Below the pieces are notes generated by a model. It did not search any database. It was not told where the DNA came from and was given only the letters and a program-made list of their open reading frames with translations. The translations under genes and the position numbers were made by a program. A DNA stretch of 64,000 bases, taken from positions 1 through 64,000 of the forward strand of contig JACQAO010000014.1 of assembly GCA_016194935.1 (NCBI GenBank). The letters run 5' to 3'. This DNA is from Betaproteobacteria bacterium. Lineage in GTDB: Bacteria; Pseudomonadota; Gammaproteobacteria; Burkholderiales; Rhodocyclaceae. Below, in pieces: positions 34,984-44,578 of the stretch. Every line of letters begins with the position of its first letter. Positions within the stretch are counted from its first letter, which is position 1.

Positions 34984-37900
34984 ATGAAGCTAACGCGGCG
35001 CGCTATTCTGCTGGCTGTGGCGGCACTGCTGGCCGGCATCTTTTCCCAACCGGTTTTTGCCGCCGCCTGTACTTCGGCGGCGAGCGGCAACTGGAGCGCC
35101 GCTGCGACCTGGGCGGCGCCTTGCAATGTGGCGGGCGGTCCGGTGGCTGGCGATACCGTGACCATCGCTGCCGCCCATACTGTAACGGTGGATGTCAATT
35201 CCGCCGCGACCAGCATTTCCGTCACCGCCCCTTCCGGTGCGACCAATGGCGTCACGCTCTCCAGCGGCGTCACTCTCAGTGTGAGCGGCGCTGTCAGCAT
35301 GGCGGCGCCCACAGTGAATGGCCGCACCTCCACCTTCGCCGTGGGCAGCGGCACACTCAATGCCGGCAGCATTCTCATCAACGGCGGCGGGGCAGCCACC
35401 CGGATCAGTCAAATGACCGTGAGTACCGGCACAGTCAATGTTACCGGCGCTGTCACCAGCGGCGGCACCGCCGCCCAGTCAAGATTTATTTCCAGCGGCG
35501 CGAGCAACGTGATCGTAGGCGGAAGCTTCAGCCCAGGTGCTTTTACGCCCAACGCCAGCACCGTCACGGTCAGCGGCAACTTCACCCCCACCACCATGGC
35601 GGCAGGAGGAACAGGCACGGTGATTTTCACTGGCGGCGCCGGGCAAAACATCGGCGCTTACGCCACTTACAACAACATCACCATCAACAAGACCACGGGA
35701 ACAACGGCAAATTTTCTCGGCGCCACCACCATCGGCGGCACACTGACGGTGAGCAGCGGCACACTCAGCATCGGCGCTTTCGCTTTGACTGTAACCGGCC
35801 CGACCTCGATCAGCAGCACCTTCAATATCACCTCGGCCACCGGCGCAAAAACTTTTAATGGCGCGGTGACCATTAATCCCGGCGGGGTCTGGAACAACTC
35901 CAATAATGCCGCCATCATTTTGCATAACGGCTTAACGCATGACGGCGCGACGTTCACTGCGGGTACCGGGATATACACTTTCAACACCAACGCCCAGGCC
36001 ATAGGAGGAAGCAGCCCGCTCAGCATCCCAAGGGTAACCGTAACCGGCGTAACCCTCACCAACACCGGCACGCTGACCGTTGCGACGGCCCTGGCCGGCA
36101 CCGGCGGCCTGACCAACACGACAACCCTGAACATCGGCGGCGCTTCCACCATCACCACGCTTACCGCCAACGCAGTCGGCAACACCGTGAACTACACCGG
36201 CGCTGCGCAGACCGTCAAGCCAACGGCCTACCATCATCTCGGGCTCGGCGGCAGCGGCAATAAAATCCTTAATAATGTCTCGGCAATCAACGGCAACCTG
36301 ACCCTGAGTGGTACCGCTACCGCCACCACGGCGATTGGCCTGACCATCGGCGGCAATCTCGACATCGGCGCCGGAACCGTTTTCACCGCCGCCGGCTTTA
36401 ACCTGACAGTAACCGGCGCCACCTCGATCAGCGGAACACACGGTCATTCCTCAGCGACCGGAACAAAAATCTATACCGGATTGGTGACCATACAGCCCGG
36501 CGGAACCTGGACCAATGCGAGCAACTCGGCAATCACCTTGCGCGGCGGTCTCGTCCACAACGGCGCGACCTTCACTGCCGGCACGGGGATATATACCTTT
36601 GACACCAACAGCCAGACAATCGGCGGAACCAATGCCATCGCCATTCCAAGAATCACCGTAACCGGCGTAACTCTCACCAACAATGGGACCCTGACCGCTG
36701 CCACAGCCCTTGCAGGCAGTGGCGGTTTGACCAACGGCACTGGCGCCGCGTTGACCCTCGGCGGAACCTCTGCGATCACCACCCTGACCGCCAGCGCTGC
36801 GCCTAATACAGTCAACTACAACGGTTCAGCCCAGACCATCAATGGAACCACCTATCACCACTTGACGCTCGCAGGCGGCGGCGCTAATCCCCTAGGCGGC
36901 AATACCACGGTCGACGGCGCTTTGACCCTGACCAGCGGAACATTATCGGTAGGCGCGAATACGCTGACACTCAATGGCCCGGCAATTGCGGGCGCGGGCG
37001 CCGCCACCAACCTGACAACGACGGCTGCTTCCAATATCACTTTTGGCGGCAGCGCCGCCGCCGTGACGCTGCCCGGCAGCGTCACGGCGCTCAATAACCT
37101 CACTGTCAATAACAGCAACGGCATCAATCTGGGCGGCAGCGCGGTGACCACGACCCTGAACGGCACGCTGGCGCTGGGAGCGAACAATCTGACCACCGGC
37201 ACGAACACCCTGGCCCTGGCGGGCAACTGCACAGCCAACAGCGGAAACGGCAGTCTCACCCGCAGCAGCGGCTATGTCATTGGCAACCTGAAACTGACCT
37301 TTCCTGCGGGCAGCAGTACCTGCACCTATCATGTCGGCGACAGCATAGGCTACGCGCCCATCACCTTAACCATGGCTGTTACCGGCACCGGCACGCTATC
37401 CGGTCGCGTTGATGCAAACGATCACCCCGATACGCTGGCATCGGCCTCCGGCATTGACGCTACCAAAAGCGCCAATCACTACTGGACGCTGACAGCGGGG
37501 ACCGTCGCCTTCACCAGTTATTCCGCAACCTTGCAGTTTTGCGCCAATACCGGAGCATGCGTTATCCCGACCGAGGTGGATAGCGGCGCCAATACCGGAA
37601 ATTTCGTCGTCGCCCTCAAGTCTTCGGGAATCTGGTCGACACAGACCGTCGGCATCAAGAACGCCTATTCCACCCAGGCCACCAGCATCACTGCTCTCGG
37701 CGAGTTTGCCGTTGGCGAAGTCTCCACCAACAATTGCTTTACTGATTCATTTACCGGGGTTGATGGAGCCTCGCCAGGCCCCAACTGGTCGGTGGGCAGC
37801 AAGTCAGGCGCGTTTGGCAATCCGGTTATTTTTGGCAATCGCTTGAGGCTGACCAACGCTACAGTTAGCGACGCGACCTGGGCCACATTACAGCGATTGA

Positions 37901-40677
37901 TCCCGGCAGCGAGCAACAAAGTCACCGTAACTTTCGATTACTTTGCCTACGGCGGCACCCATGCCGACGGCATCGGCGTGATTCTCTCCAACGCAGCAGT
38001 AGCGCCCCAGGCAGGCGCTTTCGGCGGCTCACTTGGCTATGCACAGAAAAGCAACCCCGGCTCGGATTGCACCGTCCCGGGCGGCTGTCCGGGTTTCGCC
38101 GGCGGCTGGCTGGGCATCGGCCTGGACGAATTCGGCAACTATTCAAATCCGACCGAGGGGCGTAATGGCGGCACAGGGCAAGTTGTGAATTCGGTAGCGG
38201 TGCGCGGTTCCGGCACCGGCTTGTCCGGATATCGGTTTTTGCAGGGTACCGGCACGCTCAGCCCTGCCGTCGACGCGGTGTCGGCGACCCCCCATCGCTA
38301 TCGTATCGTGGTCGATCACTCGGATGGCATCCATGCCTGGACTTCTGTCGAACGCGACACCACCGGTGGCGGAACAGCCTACACCACGCTGATCGGCTGC
38401 CCGCCGGGCGTAACAACCGGCTGCACACCATTGGATGTCAGCAACCCCGGCAACAGCCAGAACCCGGTACCCACCAACTTCGACCTGTCATTTACCGGCT
38501 CCACGGGCGACTTCACCAATGTCCACGAAATCGACAACCTGAGCGTCTGCACGGTACAAGGGCTGGCTACGCCCACGCTCCACCATATTAAAATCGAACA
38601 TGGCGGCTCGGCCTGCACCAACAGCCCTGCTACGATCACGGTGAAGGCTTGCGCCGATGCCGCCTGCTCATCGCTTTACATGGGTAATGTAACGGTCGAT
38701 CTGACTCCGAACGCAGGCGGGGGGCGTACCTGGGCGCCGGCTGAGCCAGTGACATTTTCCGGTGGTTCAGTCGTGATGACACTGACCAACACCACCGCCA
38801 ACACCCAGACCCTGGGTGGAACCGCCACCTCGCCAACGACGCCCAACGCCACCCAGTGCTTCAATGGCGCAACGCAAACTTGCACTCTGGTGTTCAGCGC
38901 CTGCACGGTGGATGCGGTCGAGACCAGCCCTACCTCTGTAGCCGGCACACCGATTTTCACCAAACTGGCGGGGACTACGTTCACCCTTGACGCTGTACGC
39001 ACGGGTGGGGGCAATCAAAATGTATCTTTAGTGGAACTCGTAGACGCCAGCAGCGGTACTTGTGGCACCTACCCGCCTCTGTCCCTGGCTACCACGACGC
39101 CGCCCAGTACGATCTCGCCAACAACATTCACGCTCAGCGGAGCTACCCCCCGGCAGACAGTCACTTTTACCTACAACAACGCCGCGCCCAACGTTCGCGT
39201 TCGCATGACGACACCCGGGCCGGTGCTGTCATGCTCGAACGACAACTTCGCAATCCGTCCCGCCTCCTTTACTCTCACGAGCAGCGCCACCCAGTCTGGC
39301 AGCTCCGGCACGCCTGTCTTTCGGGCGGGTACAGATCCATTTTCGCTGACTGCCACCGCTGTCTATGGCGCAACCACAACCCCTGGCTACACAGGTACCC
39401 CAGCACTCAATTCCGGCTTGATATACAGCGCGCAAGCCAACCCTGGAGTCTTGACAAATCCAGCTATCCAGGCCGCAGTGGCAGGGGTGTCTACATCCAA
39501 CGGATTCAAATATTCCGAGGTCGGAAATATCTACTTTGGCCAACCCGACCCTTTGAAACCGGACTATGGTCAGCCCGCAATTTACGATTACACCTTTGCA
39601 AAGGTGGATGCTGACAAGGGCGAGTGCACCAGCGGCTTCAATAATGTCCTGGATGGCAACGGCAAGTATTCCTGTCAGTTCGGTTCAACCCTCCCCGGCT
39701 CCTTTGGTCGATTTGTGCCAGACCATTTTACCGTGATGAGCAACATCACCAATGCCTGTCCAGGAGGCAATTTCACCTACATGGATCAGCCATTCACACT
39801 CTCCACAACCAACGTAGTCGAAGCCAGAAATTTCGCTGATGGCCGAACGCAAAATTACACCGGGGCTTATGCTCCTGGTATCCCCGCCTTTGCCGCCGAA
39901 AATGCCGATAATGGCACCGATCTTTCGGCACGCATCACCCTCCCCTCGGGCAGCGCCTGGGGTAGCGGGGTAGACAGTGGCCGGTTCCTTCTCCCCAGCG
40001 TCAATCTGACCTTTAACCGTCTGGCGGCGGGGCCCGATGGTCCATTTGAATCACTCGATATCGGACTCACAGTGAATGATTCCGATGTATCTACTGTACC
40101 CATAGTCGCCGGCGCCGACATGAACCCCAGCGTCCCCGGTGGCACCGTCTTTACCCACAGGAGGTTAGCCGGCAGCCCACTGCGCATGCGATACGGCATC
40201 CTCAAGCTGGACAACGCCTTCAGCTCGGAATTGCTCAATATTCGCGTGCCGGTGCGGGCGATGTTCCTGCAAGCCGCGCCCACGCAGTTTGTGGTTAACA
40301 CCGCAGATAGCTGCACCACCATCGCACCGGCAAATATCGCCATCGGCAACTGGCTGGGGCCGGCGTTGAGCAACGCCAACTTTAACAACACTCACCGGCC
40401 GACAGGCAACCTGGTGCTGAGCGGCGGGGTTGGCACGCTGGTATTTGCCAAGCCATCACCAACCGCCATCGGCAGCGCCGACATAGCGCTCAACCTGGGC
40501 GCTACCGGAGCAGATACCAATTGCATCGGCGCAAGTTACCCCCAAGCAACCACCGGCGCCAACCTGCCCTGGCTGCGCGGTAACTGGTGCAACACCGGTT
40601 TTACGCGTGACCCCAGCGCCCGCGTGACTTTCGGCACGGCAAAAAACCCCTTCATCTACCTGCGCGAGAAATACTGA
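34984..40677 (+). CDS. mshQ: Giant MshQ-like surface protein with repeats and a lectin-like domain
   Basis: The 1897-residue exported protein has a signal peptide (LLAVAALLAGIFSQPVFA). About residues 30-900 are Gly/Thr/Ser-rich beta repeats, including two copies of a unit of about 206 residues (marked by GATFTAGTGIYTF at about 320 and 526). Residues 919-1160 resemble an L-type lectin-like fold (DGIGVILSNA, GGSLGYAQ, GGWLGIGLDEFGNYSN). The C-terminal 700 residues look like the MshQ/DUF6701 domain, ending FIYLREKY. It is probably a pilus-associated adhesin or surface factor (inference). Confidence 0.88.
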   Translation: MKLTRRAILLAVAALLAGIFSQPVFAAACTSAASGNWSAAATWAAPCNVAGGPVAGDTVTIAAAHTVTVDVNSAATSISVTAPSGATNGVTLSSGVTLSVSGAVSMAAPTVNGRTSTFAVGSGTLNAGSILINGGGAATRISQMTVSTGTVNVTGAVTSGGTAAQSRFISSGASNVIVGGSFSPGAFTPNASTVTVSGNFTPTTMAAGGTGTVIFTGGAGQNIGAYATYNNITINKTTGTTANFLGATTIGGTLTVSSGTLSIGAFALTVTGPTSISSTFNITSATGAKTFNGAVTINPGGVWNNSNNAAIILHNGLTHDGATFTAGTGIYTFNTNAQAIGGSSPLSIPRVTVTGVTLTNTGTLTVATALAGTGGLTNTTTLNIGGASTITTLTANAVGNTVNYTGAAQTVKPTAYHHLGLGGSGNKILNNVSAINGNLTLSGTATATTAIGLTIGGNLDIGAGTVFTAAGFNLTVTGATSISGTHGHSSATGTKIYTGLVTIQPGGTWTNASNSAITLRGGLVHNGATFTAGTGIYTFDTNSQTIGGTNAIAIPRITVTGVTLTNNGTLTAATALAGSGGLTNGTGAALTLGGTSAITTLTASAAPNTVNYNGSAQTINGTTYHHLTLAGGGANPLGGNTTVDGALTLTSGTLSVGANTLTLNGPAIAGAGAATNLTTTAASNITFGGSAAAVTLPGSVTALNNLTVNNSNGINLGGSAVTTTLNGTLALGANNLTTGTNTLALAGNCTANSGNGSLTRSSGYVIGNLKLTFPAGSSTCTYHVGDSIGYAPITLTMAVTGTGTLSGRVDANDHPDTLASASGIDATKSANHYWTLTAGTVAFTSYSATLQFCANTGACVIPTEVDSGANTGNFVVALKSSGIWSTQTVGIKNAYSTQATSITALGEFAVGEVSTNNCFTDSFTGVDGASPGPNWSVGSKSGAFGNPVIFGNRLRLTNATVSDATWATLQRLIPAASNKVTVTFDYFAYGGTHADGIGVILSNAAVAPQAGAFGGSLGYAQKSNPGSDCTVPGGCPGFAGGWLGIGLDEFGNYSNPTEGRNGGTGQVVNSVAVRGSGTGLSGYRFLQGTGTLSPAVDAVSATPHRYRIVVDHSDGIHAWTSVERDTTGGGTAYTTLIGCPPGVTTGCTPLDVSNPGNSQNPVPTNFDLSFTGSTGDFTNVHEIDNLSVCTVQGLATPTLHHIKIEHGGSACTNSPATITVKACADAACSSLYMGNVTVDLTPNAGGGRTWAPAEPVTFSGGSVVMTLTNTTANTQTLGGTATSPTTPNATQCFNGATQTCTLVFSACTVDAVETSPTSVAGTPIFTKLAGTTFTLDAVRTGGGNQNVSLVELVDASSGTCGTYPPLSLATTTPPSTISPTTFTLSGATPRQTVTFTYNNAAPNVRVRMTTPGPVLSCSNDNFAIRPASFTLTSSATQSGSSGTPVFRAGTDPFSLTATAVYGATTTPGYTGTPALNSGLIYSAQANPGVLTNPAIQAAVAGVSTSNGFKYSEVGNIYFGQPDPLKPDYGQPAIYDYTFAKVDADKGECTSGFNNVLDGNGKYSCQFGSTLPGSFGRFVPDHFTVMSNITNACPGGNFTYMDQPFTLSTTNVVEARNFADGRTQNYTGAYAPGIPAFAAENADNGTDLSARITLPSGSAWGSGVDSGRFLLPSVNLTFNRLAAGPDGPFESLDIGLTVNDSDVSTVPIVAGADMNPSVPGGTVFTHRRLAGSPLRMRYGILKLDNAFSSELLNIRVPVRAMFLQAAPTQFVVNTADSCTTIAPANIAIGNWLGPALSNANFNNTHRPTGNLVLSGGVGTLVFAKPSPTAIGSADIALNLGATGADTNCIGASYPQATTGANLPWLRGNWCNTGFTRDPSARVTFGTAKNPFIYLREKY

Positions 40678-40781
40678 GCAGCGCTGGAAGAAGTTACAAA
40701 TGCGGCTCGTTTATTTATGCTGCCGCTGGCCTTGACCCGGCAGCGGTCGTGGTTCATAGTCCGCCGCACACTTTCCCGAAC

Positions 40782-41210
40782 ATGGCCATGTCCAGCATCG
40801 TCCCACAATCTCTCCCCATTGATGCCGCGATCATTGCCGCTCTGCAGGCCGGTTTACCTGATCTGCGAGTGGCATATCGATATGGCAGCGCCGGTGGCGC
40901 CTACCAGCGGGCCGACAGCGATATCGATCTGGCCGTGCTGACCGACCGGCGGCTTGGGTTCGATGAACTCTCTCGGCTCAGAGTCGAGTTGATGCGTTTA
41001 ACAGGCCGCGACGTCGACCTCAATGACTTGCGGCAACTGCCCGTCACGCTGCGCGTCCAGATCGTCGCCGACGGCTGCCGGCTGTTTGCAGCGAACATCG
41101 GCGCCGCCGACGAATACGCTGCCCGCACCCTGGCGGATTACGCGCGTCTCAACGAGGAGCGTAAGGGGATACTGGAAGATGTGTGGCGCCGGGGGAGCAT
41201 CTATGGATGA
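40782..41210 (+). CDS. mntA: MNT-type nucleotidyltransferase MntA-like antitoxin, pair 2
   Basis: The 142-residue protein has RYGSAGGAYQRADSDIDLAVL, the GSx10DxD motif of MntA. It shares an 8-bp overlap with the following HEPN gene. The family AMPylates the tyrosine of the HEPN partner's RX4HxY motif and so silences it. The start could also be 40788, as no clear ribosome site separates the two. Confidence 0.9.
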   Translation: MAMSSIVPQSLPIDAAIIAALQAGLPDLRVAYRYGSAGGAYQRADSDIDLAVLTDRRLGFDELSRLRVELMRLTGRDVDLNDLRQLPVTLRVQIVADGCRLFAANIGAADEYAARTLADYARLNEERKGILEDVWRRGSIYG

Positions 41211-41634
41211 GGTGCTGCTCGGCAAGGCAGCCATTATCGAGCGCTGCCTGCGCCGGCTCGACGAGGAGTATCGCGGCCACGAGGCCGAACTGGCGACCAA
41301 CTTCACTCGCCAGGATTCGATCCTGCTCAACTTGCAGCGCGCCTGCGAGACATCCATTGATGCAGCGATGCATCTGGTGCGGCTGCACCGGCTGGGAATT
41401 CCGGTCGAAAGCCGCGAAGGCTTTACTCTGCTGGTGCGTGCCGGCCTGCTGGAGGCCGGGCTGAGTCAGCATCTTGAAGCCATGGTCGGCTTCCGCAATG
41501 TCGCGGTGCATAACTATCGTGAGATGGACCTCGATATTGTCCGGAATATCCTGGCGCATAGCCTCGACGATCTGCGTGTATTCGCCGGCTGGCTGTTGAA
41601 ACAGGGATTACCCTGGCGCCAGTCCCCGAATTAA
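41203..41634 (+). CDS. hepT: HEPN ribonuclease HepT-like toxin, pair 2
   Basis: The 143-residue helical protein has GFRNVAVHNYREMD, the RX4HxY motif, and DSILLNLQRACETSIDAAMHL, the helix typical of HepT. The toxin cleaves RNA, probably tRNA, when unmodified. It forms an operon with the MNT gene and stands between mshQ and mshI. Confidence 0.92.
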   Translation: MDEVLLGKAAIIERCLRRLDEEYRGHEAELATNFTRQDSILLNLQRACETSIDAAMHLVRLHRLGIPVESREGFTLLVRAGLLEAGLSQHLEAMVGFRNVAVHNYREMDLDIVRNILAHSLDDLRVFAGWLLKQGLPWRQSPN

Positions 41635-41708
41635 GGGGTAAATCGCCGGTTATTGCGTGAAAAGGCGCGGAATCAGCGGGTTATCATCAGGCCACTTTGG
41701 TCAATTCG

Positions 41709-42662
41709 ATGATGCCCTTATTGCGCCCCTTGTTACGCCCTAAATTAAATGACGGATGGATGTCGGTGGCGTTCGCTCCGGACAGGATGGATTTCGCGCA
41801 TATCGTCCGGCATGCGGGCAGAAAACCGGAAGTGCTGCTGCTGAACTCCTACCAGCGCAGCCAGGGTGACAGCGGCAGTGACCTCGGCGCGCTGCGCCGT
41901 CTGCGCAAGGAGCTGAAGCTGACCCGCTATCGTTGCAGCCATCTGCTGCGGGTAGGCGAATACCAGTTGTTGCAAGTGGAGCCGCCCGAAGTGCCTGCCG
42001 AAGAGATCAAGGAAGCGCTGCGCTGGCGCATCAAGGAAATGCTCAACTATCCGGTCGAGGCGGCGACTCTCGACGTGCTGGAAATTCCCAACGATTCCGT
42101 AGCGCCGGGACGGGCGAAACAAACCTTCGTGGTCGCGGCCAACAACGCATTGCTGGCGCAGCGCGCCGCGTTGTTCGAAGAAGCCAAAGCGCCGCTGCTG
42201 GCAATCGACATCCCGGAGCTGGCGCAACGCAATATCTCGGTTCTATTCGAGGAGGAAAATCGCGGCCTGGCGATGCTGGCCTGCGACGAATCCGGGTTGA
42301 TGATGACCTTCACTTTTCGCGGCGAACTTTACGCCGCGCGGCATACTGAAATTCCGCTGTTGCAACTGGAGCAGGCCGAAGGGGAGCGGCGCGAGCAACT
42401 GTTCGAGCGTATCGCACTGGAGACCCAGCGCTCGCTGGATAATTTCGACCGGCTCAACGGCCACATCAGCATCACCCGCTTGCTGGTGTCACCGCTGCCG
42501 GGCGTGCCGGGTTTTGTGGATTACCTGCGTAACTACCTGACCCTGCCGGTGGCCGAACTGGACCTGGCCGAGGTGCTGGATTTCAATTCGATTCCCGAAC
42601 TCACCCAGCCAACCCGCCAGAGCCAGTGCCTGAAGGCGCTGGGCGCGGCGTTGCGCGATTGA
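41709..42662 (+). CDS. mshI: MSHA biogenesis protein MshI (PilM-like)
   Basis: The 317-residue actin-like-fold protein has LRWRIKEMLNYPVEAATLDV and IALETQRSLDNFDRL, typical of MshI/PilM. It recruits the assembly complex to the inner membrane with the PilN/PilO-like proteins encoded next. ATG 41709 is preferred over TTG 41697. It opens the second msh block. Confidence 0.88.
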   Translation: MMPLLRPLLRPKLNDGWMSVAFAPDRMDFAHIVRHAGRKPEVLLLNSYQRSQGDSGSDLGALRRLRKELKLTRYRCSHLLRVGEYQLLQVEPPEVPAEEIKEALRWRIKEMLNYPVEAATLDVLEIPNDSVAPGRAKQTFVVAANNALLAQRAALFEEAKAPLLAIDIPELAQRNISVLFEEENRGLAMLACDESGLMMTFTFRGELYAARHTEIPLLQLEQAEGERREQLFERIALETQRSLDNFDRLNGHISITRLLVSPLPGVPGFVDYLRNYLTLPVAELDLAEVLDFNSIPELTQPTRQSQCLKALGAALRD

Positions 42663-42672
42663 AGCGGCCAGC

Positions 42673-43374
42673 ATGAGCCGGCAGATCAATCTTCTCAACC
42701 CGGCCTTCCGCAAAGTCCGCGACTGGCTCACGGCCGCGCCGGTCGCCATCGTTGCCTGCCTGCTGCTGACAGGCATCGCCAGCGGTGCAGTGCTGACCAG
42801 GAGCAAGGCCAATCACCTGCTGGCTATTGCCGATCAGCAAGCCGGCACACTGAAGTCCGCCCAGGATCAACTGGTGACGCTGACCAAGGCCGCCGCCGAG
42901 GGCAAGCCTGACCCCAAGCTGGTCGCCGACCTGGCCAATGCGCGTGCGATGCTCAAAGGCCGCGAGGAAGTCATGAAGATTCTGGAAGCCGGCACGGTGG
43001 GCAATATCAGCGGATTTTCCGAATATCTGCGCGGCTTTGCGCGCCAGACGCCGCAAGGCTTGTGGCTCACCGGCTTCACCATCGGCGCTGGCGGTGGCGA
43101 CATGGAGATTCGCGGACGCATGCTGGATCCGTCCGCGCTGCCGGAATACATCCATCGCCTGAACAGTGAAAAAGTCTTTCAGGGCCGGAGTTTTTCGGCC
43201 TTGACGATCAAACGTCCCGATGAAGGACAAAGCCAGAAGAATGCGGCCACTGCCCGCACCGCATCTCAACCCCCTTATGTGGAATTTGTGTTGAAGCCTG
43301 GCAGCCAAACTACGGGAACGCCCGCCGACCTGGCCGGGTCTGAGGGTGCAACACCCCCGGAGAGTAAACCATGA
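42673..43374 (+). CDS. PilN-like MSHA biogenesis protein
   Basis: The 233-residue bitopic protein begins SRQINLLNPAFR, a PilN start. It has one membrane segment (about 22-40) and a PilN-like periplasmic domain (FSEYLRGFARQTPQGLWLTGF, here shown as its core). It lies between mshI and mshJ, where the PilM-N-O order predicts PilN. Confidence 0.88.
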   Translation: MSRQINLLNPAFRKVRDWLTAAPVAIVACLLLTGIASGAVLTRSKANHLLAIADQQAGTLKSAQDQLVTLTKAAAEGKPDPKLVADLANARAMLKGREEVMKILEAGTVGNISGFSEYLRGFARQTPQGLWLTGFTIGAGGGDMEIRGRMLDPSALPEYIHRLNSEKVFQGRSFSALTIKRPDEGQSQKNAATARTASQPPYVEFVLKPGSQTTGTPADLAGSEGATPPESKP

Positions 43375-44093
43375 AACGCAAGTGGCAGGAGCTGGCGGCA
43401 CGCTTCGATGCGCTGGCGCGCCGTGAGCGCCTCATGGTGACGCTGGCGCTGCTGTTTGGCGGCGCCTTCCTCGGCTATACCCTGTTGATTGAACCGCAGT
43501 TGGTGCGGCAGGCTGCGCTGAACAAGCGCATCACCCAGATGACGGACGAGTTGTCCTCCACCAGGACACAACTGGCGGCAGTCCAGGCCAAGCTCAAAGA
43601 CCCGGATGCCATCAACCGCGCCGCCTTGCAGCAGGGGCGCGCCGAGCTGGCGGCGCTCGACACCAAATTGCGCGGCCTGGAAAACAGCATGGTGCCGCCG
43701 GAGAAGATGCAGGCTTTCCTCGAATCGCTGTTGTCGAAGAACCCCAATCTTGAGCTGCTGGCGCTGCGCACCTTGCCGCCGACGACCTTGATTGAGCGGC
43801 CCGAGACTGCTGCGGCCCCGCCGGAGGCGCCCCGCAAAGGCGAAAAAGCCCCCGAAACCAAACCGGCTGCGGCTGCGGCTGCGGCAGCCGCCACGAACGT
43901 CTACAAACACGGCGTCGAGATACGCATTGCCGGCAGATATAATGATTTGCTGGCGTATCTGGCGGAGATTGAACACATGCCGCAGCACATCATGTGGAAT
44001 CGTCTCAGCCTTGCCACCGAACAGTACCCTCGTAACGTGATGACGCTGACGGTGTACACTTTGAGCCTGGATAAATTATGGCTGGTGGTTTGA
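43371..44093 (+). CDS. mshJ: MSHA biogenesis protein MshJ (PilO-like)
   Basis: The 240-residue protein has one membrane segment (about 21-38), a coiled coil (about 50-115) and a PilO-like C-terminal domain ending EIRIAGRYNDLLAYLAEIE. An Ala-rich linker at about 160-175 is low complexity. It overlaps both neighbours. Confidence 0.9.
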   Translation: MKRKWQELAARFDALARRERLMVTLALLFGGAFLGYTLLIEPQLVRQAALNKRITQMTDELSSTRTQLAAVQAKLKDPDAINRAALQQGRAELAALDTKLRGLENSMVPPEKMQAFLESLLSKNPNLELLALRTLPPTTLIERPETAAAPPEAPRKGEKAPETKPAAAAAAAAATNVYKHGVEIRIAGRYNDLLAYLAEIEHMPQHIMWNRLSLATEQYPRNVMTLTVYTLSLDKLWLVV

Positions 44094-44542
44094 AATCCTT
44101 GCTGCGCCTGCTGCCGGCCCTGGCGATGGCCGGCGCGGCCAGTGCCGGCTATGCCGGGAGCGACGCGGCGCTGCCCGATCCAACGCGCCCGCCAGCGCAG
44201 GTTGAGCCTGCACCCACCGGCCCTGCGGGGACGGCGGCAGCCCCGGTCAACAGCGGTTTGCAAACGGTAATCCTGCGCGAAGGCCAGAAGCCGATGGCGG
44301 TGATCAACGGCGTCCAGGTCAAGCTGGGTGAAAAAGTGGGCGACGCCACCCTGGTCAAGCTCAATGAGTCGGAGGCTGTGCTGCAAGGGCCGTCCGGCAG
44401 GGAGGTATTGCGGATGACGCCGGGCATCGAAAAAACTTCGGCGACCCCCAAGCCAGCCGCTCCTCAAGCCATTACCAAACACGGCGGCAAGCGTGCTGCG
44501 GAAAAAATGCCGCCGCCTCCGCCACAGTATCAGGCGCAATGA
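44078..44542 (+). CDS. mshK: MSHA biogenesis protein MshK (PilP-like)
   Basis: The 154-residue periplasmic protein has a signal peptide and a compact beta domain (LQTVILREGQKPMAVINGV). Its basic, Pro-rich tail ends in PPPPPQYQAQ. It links the inner-membrane complex to the secretin. It overlaps mshJ by 16 bp. Confidence 0.88.
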   Translation: MAGGLKSLLRLLPALAMAGAASAGYAGSDAALPDPTRPPAQVEPAPTGPAGTAAAPVNSGLQTVILREGQKPMAVINGVQVKLGEKVGDATLVKLNESEAVLQGPSGREVLRMTPGIEKTSATPKPAAPQAITKHGGKRAAEKMPPPPPQYQAQ

Positions 44543-44578
44543 GGCGAGGCTTATTGAGGCTAAAGCGATGATGAAATC

